Below are positions 62,101 to 64,000 of a stretch of 64,000 nt of DNA, in pieces (positions within the stretch are counted from its first letter, which is position 1; every line of letters starts with the position of its first letter). The notes beneath the pieces are model-generated. The model was not told the DNA's origin. It saw nothing but the letters and a program-made list of their open reading frames with translations, and did not search any database. A program made the translations under genes and the position numbers. Origin of the DNA: Gordionus sp. m RMFG-2023 (lineage: Eukaryota > Nematomorpha > Gordioida > Chordodea > Parachordodidae); assembly GCF_954871325.1 (NCBI RefSeq), contig NC_088777.1, positions 23,227,366-23,291,365 on the forward strand, given 5' to 3'.

Positions 62101-64000
62101 AAACTATTCATTGTTTAAGTTAGTTGCATTTTTTATTAATTAAAATTATCATTATTAAACTTTTATCTTGCATTTGGCTAATATTGTTTTATTTTTAATA
62201 TTATCAATTAAAGGCAGGTTGCATTATGTTCCCAAACACTGTCATTGATTTAAGGGTCATGATACTGTTGTACAGCCTAAAGAAAAAATCTTTTATAGGC
62301 CTTATTCCCTTAGATCAAGTCGAGTTTGTTAATAGCATCCGAAAAATACTGTCTCAAAAGCGGCAAATGCACTTGCAGTCCCAAATGAAGCAACAAAATC
62401 AGATCATGACAATCACAAGTTCCCCAATTACCAACCAAGGCATCACCGAATACGGAAATATTAATCAAGCTAGCGTCGGAATTCAGGATACCTTCAGGCC
62501 ATCTCCCAATAGTTATATTCGTTTTCCTTTACATTTTTGGCTATTTTATGATTACCTCCTCATACCTTATAATCAGTGGCTTTACTACTTGCTAATTCCC
62601 CTTTCTAAAGTAAAAAAAACACTTTTCTCAATTAGCACTCATTATTCCTTTTCTCTGCCATACATCATTTTTATATTCTTTTTAGTAAAACCTCTTAATA
62701 ACTATCTCTTTATAGTGACCGTTTTACTTCGGTCTTTTGAAATTGTATTCTTTTTTATATTAACCACCTCTCTATTTTGACTACCAAATATGATCTACAC
62801 AATGTGACCATAGCAAACTCATTTATTGATAATTGTCCTGCTCATTTTATCAAAAACCTTTTAAATATTAATTTAGTAAACTTTGTAGTAGCTCAATTTT
62901 TATATTGGTTTTTTGGATAAGTTTAGAGTGGGATAAAGTAAAATAGGATACAATTATTGGATATTTTAAGAAAACACGATAGATATTTCAGAGATTAATA
63001 TTATTAAAAAATTCAACTCAATTCATAAATGGATAATAATTGCAGATGTGAAGAACCAAGTTTAAAAAATTTTTTTTTGCTAATGGATTGGAAGATCAGT
63101 ATAAAAATTTAAAAGAAAATTTTGTAAATCTTGAGTTCTGATAGTGATTCCGAAAGTGAAATCGAACCTGCACCACTTCAAAAAAGGAAGATATTTTATA
63201 AAAATTTTGAAAAATAGTCATTTGCAGTAGAAAGATGCCTTGAAATTTGGCTACAATTACACATAGATTTTTTTAAAATAAATGTCATTGATAATATACA
63301 AATTAATAAAATCACAAACATTTGATACTTACTTAAAATTGGATGTAAAATATTTGTATTCTATATTATGATTATATTTCTTTTTTAAATTCTATAAAAG
63401 AATATGAAATAAACACCTTTTCATTAATTAACTATTCATTTTAAAAAAATTCTCTAGTTTGATAACTTATAAAGTAACCAATAAAGAACCACATTTGAAT
63501 GATCATTATGTGGAGGTTCTGCTATATATAGCTAAGGTATGCCACTTATTAAAATTTGAGTAATTCTTAACAGCAGTTTCGAGAATTTTTTTGAATATGA
63601 TGACATTATTAAAACTGACAATATATTATAATAAAATTATGAAGCATTTCACCAGAATCAATCGAAATATAATAGCGACTATAATCCATCCCTATTTTAT
63701 CCAAACACTGAAAAAAACTATAATCAAATACCCACGATGAATACACATTATAATAATCCATCTATGATCTCCAATCAGTTTTCTAATGGTCAAAATAATT
63801 TAAATGTCAATCCTATACAATCTTATAAACAAATCACTCAAAACACTAATAATTTGGACCCAAATTTGCAACAAAATATGAATGTAATATAATATTTTTT
63901 ATAGTTACTCTATGTAATTTTTTAGAAACAAACTAATCTGTTTAATTATCCAAATCCAAACTCTAATCCTTCAAACAGTAAAATCAACAATACATACGCA
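26033..64000 (+). CDS. MED25: Mediator subunit 25, gene spanning at least 38 kb (3' end beyond the window)
   Basis: MED25 is the Mediator subunit that receives transcriptional activators through its C-terminal ACID/PTOV domain and docks on Mediator through its N-terminal von Willebrand A (VWA) domain. Both are present. Exons 1-6 (172 codons) give the VWA fold: NIIILVESSM at the start, KYIIVLYKD, ETICFLVCSEIPEDD, and IICPLKLPNMNFIEK, which parallels the vertebrate HFSIVSPRKLPALRLLFEK. The ACID domain reads SIIWSGLMQWNEK, then FEDLKTDSWPHNFVMQ, then NNMAGCIMFPN and RVMILLYSLKKKSFIGLIP, in the same order as human SGVLEWQEK, ENLKTEQWPQKLIMQ and RVLMLLYSSKKKIFMGLIP. Splice phases match across these junctions. 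Introns of about 6.9 and 14.2 kb inside the ACID domain and about 11-12 kb after the VWA domain are filled with transposons. The protein is very divergent. Exon limits in the linker are less sure. Confidence 0.92.
26180..26204 (+). CDS. MED25: MED25 exon 2 (25-bp micro-exon)
   Basis: Acceptor TTATAG, donor GTATAC. Completes an Asn codon with exon 1 and adds SLKPDKIE, where family members have the YFNGG loop. Too short to be found without the flanking exons, but the phases fit exactly. Confidence 0.75.
26260..26369 (+). CDS. MED25: MED25 exon 3 (VWA)
   Basis: Starts ISKYIIVLYKD (vertebrate QYSLVVFNT) and continues to IENLIKSD. Acceptor TTCAAG, donor GTATTA; ends in phase 2. Reading through the donor meets a stop within a few codons. 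Confidence 0.85.
26418..26519 (+). CDS. MED25: MED25 exon 4 (VWA)
   Basis: EFGDIDIKCFVQALKCLTNI parallels the vertebrate [21 protein letters not shown]. Acceptor TTTTAG. The donor CA|GTTTTA is not the consensus, but it is the only GT that gives the right phase and residue spacing to exon 5. Confidence 0.8.
26520..27184 (+). other. MED25 intron 4
   Basis: About 665 bp, AT-rich. It may hold a decayed member of the GGCC-ended element family (AACCTAACCCAGGCTAATTT near 26,660 and GGGTCAAGCTAAAAAAGTT near 27,116), not demonstrable by eye. Confidence 0.4.
27185..27293 (+). CDS. MED25: MED25 exon 5 (VWA)
   Basis: ETICFLVCSEIPEDD matches the vertebrate HRVCLLICNSPPY strand, followed by NISLDEIIEKIKE (vertebrate TTENLVQQIGERG). 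Acceptor TTATAG, donor GTTATT; ends in phase 0. Confidence 0.88.
27487..27549 (+). CDS. MED25: MED25 exon 6 (end of VWA)
   Basis: Twenty-one codons, LKIAMNIICPLKLPNMNFIEK, matching the last VWA strand and helix. Acceptor AACTAG chosen because it keeps phase 0; donor GTAATT. Confidence 0.85.
27598..27661 (+). CDS. MED25: Probable MED25 exon 7 (linker)
   Basis: Opens in phase 0 directly after a good acceptor (TATTAG) with VSLNFHNHQFVNEDGYF. The frame stays open to 27,804, but a donor at 27,662 would end in phase 1, which fits the exon at 39,682. The linker is not conserved, so there is no homology support, and the 3' limit is uncertain. Confidence 0.45.
27662..28251 (+). other. Probable MED25 intron sequence
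   Basis: The frame of the preceding exon stays open to 27,804. After that I see no coding or repeat signal, apart from the polypyrimidine-poor acceptor before 28,252. Confidence 0.35.
28252..28579 (+). CDS. Unassigned coding-like stretch, candidate exon(s)
   Basis: After the acceptor GTGCACAG a plus-strand frame reads GKRYCIKPEQDGAFNIK, then FLDLEELNLYALGEISESS and DISSETDTLLDLIWLPN. After one in-frame TGA at 28,481-28,483 it goes on as YENRDIPRDNIDQEILEMK to a stop at 28,579. The acidic, varied composition looks like real protein rather than AT-rich noise. It may be a MED25 linker exon pair, or part of a separate nested gene. I do not recognise the sequence, and its phase does not fit the neighbouring MED25 exons without another unseen junction. 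Confidence 0.4.
29860..30995. repeat. Inverted-repeat unit with flanking direct copies
   Basis: A segment reading AATAACGAAAAAGAAATATA and ending CCAGGTCATCTCAA occurs at 29,945-30,001, inverted at 30,799-30,853, and again direct at about 30,935-30,990. AAATCAATTTAATAATTTA repeats precede both direct copies. The enclosed 0.8 kb (30,002-30,798) contains a plus frame at 30,179-30,364 without recognised homology. Confidence 0.65.
31110..35580 (+). mobile_element. BED-type hAT transposon, split by hAT copy B
   Basis: The plus strand shows a transposase of the BED/ZBED class. MSQHAKKCKRY lies near 31,214; FFVTVTEQNQTQLD near 31,435; ALAIFMSNCPFHLVENKYF near 31,486; LISDGWTNLYGESIINF, carrying the first catalytic-type Asp, near 31,680; and GCAAHNLNLLIKD, the conserved CxxH region, near 31,940. 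The C-terminal dimerisation block (VAVRCLSISPSSASSERVWS) is found only after copy B, near 35,440-35,510, and the frame ends near 35,573. Stops and frame changes occur before copy B, so it is dead. Terminal repeats were not found, so the limits are those of the coding remains. Confidence 0.75.
32674..35413 (-). mobile_element. hAT transposon, ZMYM1-like (copy B), target duplication AAAGGGTT
   Basis: Ends CAGTGGCCCCTAC and GTAGGGGCCCCTG, with AAAGGGTT on both sides (32,666-32,673 and 35,414-35,421). Transposase frames on the minus strand run from 35,098 down to 32,868. The first, at 35,098-34,352 (248 codons), has FCLTCLLFGGPH, a CNNRSII-like helix, WGNRQQE and VDGTYDVSKSEA. The next, at 34,377-34,054, has SYDGASNMSG and WCYCHRLNLIV. 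Then comes 34,046-33,723, and the dimerisation block TTSCTAERVMSKIKLIK is near 33,060. It is less damaged than copy A, and some gaps between frames look like introns (GT-AG near 33,540-33,590). It interrupts the C-terminal part of the BED-type hAT, so it is the younger of the two. Confidence 0.9.
35948..36293. mobile_element. Palindromic MITE, ~346 bp
   Basis: Two arms of about 140 bp are reverse complements: TTTAATAAAAATATG ... AATCCACTGAGCATAACCTGATGTC on the left and its mirror, GACATCATATTGGTTATAC ... CATATTTTTATTAAA, on the right. No coding sequence; superfamily not assigned. Confidence 0.7.
36773..37160. other. MED25 intron, no feature seen
   Basis: AT-rich, no recognised coding or repeat. 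Confidence 0.4.
37165..38490 (+). mobile_element. Ty3/gypsy-type LTR element fossil (gag end, protease start, integrase end)
   Basis: Near 37,170-37,330 there is a retroviral-type zinc knuckle followed by the start of an aspartic protease. Near 38,160-38,480 there is the end of an integrase (SPAEMMFGRPLRT) and its C-terminal tail. Together they indicate a gypsy-like element on the plus strand. Reverse transcriptase and RNase H are missing. The middle (about 37,480-38,040) looks like a separate insertion with C-rich ends. Broken in many places, no terminal repeats seen, and probably old. Confidence 0.75.
38491..39126. other. MED25 intron, no assigned feature
   Basis: A plus frame at 38,895-39,077 (CHPVPPDMFNIN, then EEWEIPGYHIFYGC) has a protein-like composition, but I recognise no homolog and no splice signals tie it to MED25. 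Confidence 0.35.
39135..39517. mobile_element. hAT-type MITE, target duplication GTTCATTT
   Basis: Ends TAGAGCCCTTCATCGGGCC and GGCCCATGGAAGGCTCTA are inverted repeats. GTTCATTT flanks both sides (39,127-39,134 and 39,518-39,525). 383 bp, non-coding. Confidence 0.85.
39682..39792 (+). CDS. MED25: Probable MED25 linker exon
   Basis: After the acceptor TATAG the frame reads VNIENRSFIER and continues, open, to DIKSESSMDQS before a GTTAGT donor; it ends in phase 1, matching the next exon. It could instead be two pieces, with a small intron from 39,715 and a 34-bp micro-exon at 39,759-39,792. Confidence 0.55.
39851..40002 (+). CDS. MED25: MED25 linker exon
   Basis: VKNGYPNTQNASNSFSKIS and onward to TSYISAQ; rich in Ser, Asn and Thr, with no fold expected. 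Acceptor CGAAG, donor CAG|GTATTT; phases fit both neighbours. Confidence 0.65.
40324..40606 (+). CDS. MED25: MED25 linker exon (Pro/Ser/Gln-rich)
   Basis: Starts after AATAG in phase 0 (PARYVSINSIDNS), with YPTPTPSLPQSDTS and, near the end, QDSYQPQPQQPLT. Composition like the disordered MED25 linker. The phase-1 end at T|GTCATT has a weak donor but fits the next exon exactly. Confidence 0.7.
40798..40984 (+). CDS. MED25: MED25 exon: start of ACID/PTOV domain
   Basis: CQSIIWSGLMQWNEK corresponds to the human LLAWSGVLEWQEK; the exon then reads LSVVTHSLMCQIYPMPG (human LTRSLPCQVYVNHGE). Donor GTAAAT in the middle of a Leu codon (phase 2). Confidence 0.9.
41982..45598 (+). mobile_element. DNA transposon with 602-bp terminal inverted repeats, superfamily unassigned
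   Basis: Terminal inverted repeats at 41,982-42,583 and 44,997-45,598 are near-identical, with outermost bases GGGTAATTCCATACCAAATC. Between them the plus strand carries the remains of one transposase in several frames (next entry). It inserted within a run of A in a simple repeat, so its target duplication (probably AAAA to AAAAAA) cannot be fixed. The near-perfect long repeats suggest recent movement. Two other regions of the window end in GGGTCATTCC or GGGCCATTCC. Confidence 0.85.
42832..44870 (+). pseudogene. Transposase of the 602-bp-TIR transposon, decayed
   Basis: Frames tile along the plus strand: 42,832-43,143, 43,227-43,547, 43,652-43,984, 44,223-44,483 and 44,646-44,870. The start has a Cys/His pattern (CANPF, FNCKKN, YICDKCRKRL) that may bind zinc and contact the terminal repeats. 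Later blocks are KYQLLTILPPNWS, ILAGASGTHSVCVCSIHQN, CYFGDCSECPG, YYFSDGSAAQYKNRK and EWHFFSTAHGK. I recall the last two as strongly conserved in an abundant invertebrate repeat protein (SDGAAAQYKN, FFATSHGK), where the Asp of the SDG block is a likely catalytic residue. At least four breaks separate the frames, for example after 43,543 and just past the HGK block. Confidence 0.7.
46426..47837 (+). other. MED25 intron, mostly unassigned
   Basis: A fragment near 46,755-46,835 (GCTACCTATTGCTAC ... TATAGCGAGCTAC) resembles the end sequence of the hAT at 59,447. ACTCAGCGTCTAT near 46,600 recurs inverted near 38,025. At 47,230-47,400 GGCC-rich stretches look like a decayed member of the 54.5-kb element family. 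The minus frame at 46,845-47,138 has no recognised homolog. Confidence 0.4.
47838..48006 (+). CDS. MED25: MED25 exon: middle of ACID/PTOV domain
   Basis: KTDSWPHNFVMQAIQQDII matches the human KTEQWPQKLIMQLIPQQLL; LGNMFRNAKTVTLVF matches LGPLFRNSRMVQFHF. Acceptor AATAG completes a Leu codon, giving FEDLKTDSW (human ENLKTEQW). Donor ATG|GTATTA; ends in phase 0. Confidence 0.92.
48007..49135 (+). other. Start of the 14.2-kb MED25 intron, no feature seen
   Basis: AT-rich. A plus frame at 48,295-48,480 has no recognised homolog and is probably chance. Confidence 0.4.
49136..50373. mobile_element. Degenerate hAT-like element with TATCGG ends
   Basis: Left end AAGCTGGGCTTATATTAGG plus TATCGGATC, and right end GGCTCGATACCGATATTC ... 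GCAGTCCTA, are imperfect inverted repeats resembling the 61,214-61,975 element. No coding. No exact target duplication. Confidence 0.45.
49402..49607. mobile_element. Small GTTGTTAAAC-ended palindromic element nested in the TATCGG element
   Basis: Left TAGAGTTTGTTAAACGGCTC, right GTTGTTTAGTAACACTA, with inner halves complementary (TTTAGTCAATTTTTAAAAACGG versus its mirror). Same end family as 54,765-54,985 and the foldback element. Confidence 0.5.
50770..52308. mobile_element. CAGGGTTTCCC hairpin element, complete copy, TA duplication
   Basis: Ends CAGGGTTTCCCATTC and GAATGGGAAACCCTG, each bordered by TA. The 1.54 kb is nearly one palindrome. Each arm has a run of ~20-bp units (AAAAAAGGAAAAGTCCAATC and its complement), then about 400 bp of AT-rich sequence (TTACATACATTT on the left, AAATGTATGTAA on the right), around a small loop near 51,530-51,600. 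TA target duplication suggests a Tc1/mariner-type mover. Open frames in it, rich in KKGKGPIK or PFPFLIE, are repeat translations. Confidence 0.8.
52309..54074 (+). other. MED25 intron, no assigned feature
   Basis: AT-rich. AATCATGATTTAAATCATT near 52,900 and GCCTTTGGAGCCTCGG ... CGAGCCTCAAAACTTGG (52,703-52,785) look like decayed inverted-repeat ends. The frame at 53,701-53,925 is not recognised. Confidence 0.35.
54075..54393. mobile_element. Palindromic MITE, 319 bp
   Basis: Ends CAATGTGTTATTTTT and AAAAATAACACATTG. The arms pair over most of their length (TTTTACCAGAAATGTATTCC versus GGAATACACTTCTGGTAAAA). Non-coding. Confidence 0.75.
54507..55411. mobile_element. GGCCCGGCCC-ended hAT-like element, target duplication ATAATAAT
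   Basis: Left CAGAGAGGTTACCATTTG then CGGCCCGACCCGACCC; right GGGCCGGGCCTGCAGG then TTTCTG. ATAATAAT lies on both sides (54,499-54,506 and 55,412-55,419). Non-coding and strikingly GC-rich at its ends only. Confidence 0.75.
54765..54985. mobile_element. GTTGTTAAACGGCTCG palindromic element nested in the GGCCC element
   Basis: Ends TAATGTTGTTAAACGGCTCG and CGAGCCGTTTAACAACACTA are near-perfect inverted repeats 221 bp apart. The end bases match the giant foldback element (TAGTGTTGTTAA). No clear target duplication. Confidence 0.65.
55412..56879 (+). other. MED25 intron, mostly unassigned
   Basis: Contains the left end GGGCCATTCCGTG (55,493) of a possible large element. Short complementary stretches near 55,915-55,945 are the only other structure noted. 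The frame at 56,580-56,771 is not recognised. Confidence 0.35.
56880..58400 (-). mobile_element. hAT fossil, minus strand
   Basis: Minus-strand transposase remains in order. SSIDRARQVIKFSRSPTILR and KKPMATIDCTRLYN lie at about 57,830-57,950, matching the hAT helix and CxTRWN region. The dimerisation block VSVDRSFSSLKFIFSD, followed by DDILEVMIIRLN, lies at about 57,140-57,235. Near 56,920-56,980 GGTTCGGGTTTGGG and GAACCCGGTTCGAG resemble the end of the 18,358 fossil. Multiple stops and missing parts; the C-terminal block is best kept. Limits approximate. Confidence 0.65.
58401..59394 (+). other. MED25 intron with a ~60-bp duplication
   Basis: At about 58,972-59,082 a unit (GGACGACTT, then ACGAAARYCGCA, then GTTAGGGTTGRTTTT) is present twice. 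The surrounding segment from 58,840 is less AT-rich (CGGGGTCAGGCACGCAGACC), but no protein is recognised. Confidence 0.4.
59447..60738 (+). mobile_element. Internally deleted BED-type hAT, target duplication ACCCTTAC
   Basis: Ends CAGAGTTGTTAAAGTAGCGC and CGCTA ... TTTAACAACTCTG. ACCCTTAC is found on both sides (59,439-59,446 and 60,739-60,746). Several GTAGCGCGCTAC motifs lie just inside each end and could be transposase sites. At 1292 bp it is far shorter than an autonomous hAT. It keeps both coding ends but not the middle (next entry). Confidence 0.88.
59705..60459 (+). pseudogene. hAT transposase remnant: BED finger joined to dimerisation end
   Basis: Starts MASPMDIQILESDSDMED with an acidic leader, then a BED finger: FKFLCLKCKKNISSN and SYNLKKHLK. 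An intron (59,936-59,988, GTAAAT...TATTAG) follows, and exon 2 begins TVHANC, which supplies the finger's last His and Cys. From about 60,080 another frame gives NISQKLADKVIVDFI, PLSVDNPSFTMMIKTLSPG and LCRQTLMNKI, typical of the hAT region before the catalytic core. Near 60,350 it passes straight into CFSKAKLTDRRSRLGDDNIE, the dimerisation domain's end, so the DDE core is missing. One frame change lies near 60,030. It cannot catalyse transposition; a short DNA-binding product could still be made from the finger exon. Confidence 0.8.
61214..61975. mobile_element. TATCGG-rich hAT-like MITE, target duplication CTTTCAAG
   Basis: Left TAGTGTACCGATATTTTATA, then TCGGATCGGGCCGATAT; right ATATCGGATCGGCC ... 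TTGGTACACCCTTA. CTTTCAAG flanks both sides (61,206-61,213 and 61,976-61,983). 762 bp. The short frames inside have no recognised homology. Confidence 0.8.
62214..62520 (+). CDS. MED25: MED25 exon: end of ACID/PTOV domain and start of Gln-rich tail
   Basis: AGCIMFPN, RVMILLYSLKKKSFIGLIP and DQVEFVNSIRKIL match the human AGCVHFPH, RVLMLLYSSKKKIFMGLIP and DQSGFVNGIRQVI almost position by position. It continues as QMHLQSQMKQQNQIM and NINQASVGIQDTFRPSPNS. Acceptor TAAAG in phase 0 joins NNM to AGC. The donor C|GTTTTC in phase 1 fits the exon at 63,645. The frame stays open to 62,780, but that part is hydrophobic and AT-driven. Confidence 0.93.
62521..63644 (+). other. MED25 intron with one coding-like fragment
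   Basis: At about 63,137-63,220 a frame reads SSDSDSESEIEPAPLQKRK, preceded near 63,090 by GLEDQYKNLKENF in another frame. It may be an old transposon fragment or an unplaced exon. The rest is AT-rich and empty. Confidence 0.4.
63645..63883 (+). CDS. MED25: MED25 exon: Asn/Gln/Tyr-rich tail
   Basis: FHQNQSKYNSDYNPS and onward to DPNLQQNMN, a low-complexity tail like those of other Mediator subunits. Starts after TGAAG in phase 1 and ends in phase 0 at GTAATA. Confidence 0.7.
63926..64000 (+). CDS. MED25: MED25 exon: tail continues past the window
   Basis: Acceptor TTTTAG, phase 0, KQTNLFNYPNPNSNPSNS, still open at the last base. Confidence 0.65.

Noticed and set aside
62521-62780. Hydrophobic extension of the MED25 ACID exon frame (possible membrane segments)
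   Set aside because: Composition is AT-driven; a phase-matching donor at 62,521 leads to a good Asn/Gln-rich exon at 63,645.

Overview
This is very AT-rich animal DNA, about three quarters A+T or more by eye, from a transposon-packed genome. Coding is split into small exons with GT-AG introns, and most of the sequence is nested mobile elements. The one host gene I can name is a divergent MED25 (Mediator subunit 25). The transposons (ZMYM1/BED-type hAT, an arthropod-style repeat protein, a Ty3/gypsy fossil) fit a fast-evolving invertebrate. I cannot name the species, and I see no tRNA, rRNA or CRISPR.

Layout, left part (1-26 kb). A minus-strand gene of an unnamed but widespread repetitive family (its N-terminal part at 13,373-13,888, a later part at 1-334) is split by an LTR element (335-13,223; 5-bp target duplication AGTAT). 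That element carries a ZMYM1-like hAT (1963-4419) in its body and a 6.7-kb foldback hAT-like element (6420-13,144) in one LTR. Two further large inverted arrays follow: about 15.3-21.0 kb (125-bp units, with a hAT fossil in the loop) and 21.3-25.2 kb (286-bp units).

Middle and right (26-64 kb). MED25 starts at 26,033 on the plus strand and runs off the window. Six small exons (26,033-27,549) encode the von Willebrand A domain. Linker exons lie at 39.7-40.6 kb. The PTOV/ACID domain is split over 40,798-40,984, 47,838-48,006 and 62,214-62,520, and an Asn/Gln-rich tail begins at 63,645. Splice phases agree at nearly every junction. Its introns have been inflated by a hAT inside a hAT inside a larger inverted-repeat element (28.9-36.8 kb), a gypsy fossil (37.2-38.5 kb), a transposon with 602-bp terminal inverted repeats inside a hairpin element (41.7-46.4 kb), a second hairpin element (50.8-52.3 kb) and many short hAT-like elements with 8-bp target duplications.

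The main results are the recovered MED25 exon map, the target-site-defined nesting order, the giant foldback element, the 602-bp-TIR transposon, whose ends (GGGTNATTCC) recur at two other places, and a CGCG-rich minisatellite directly upstream of the MED25 start codon.
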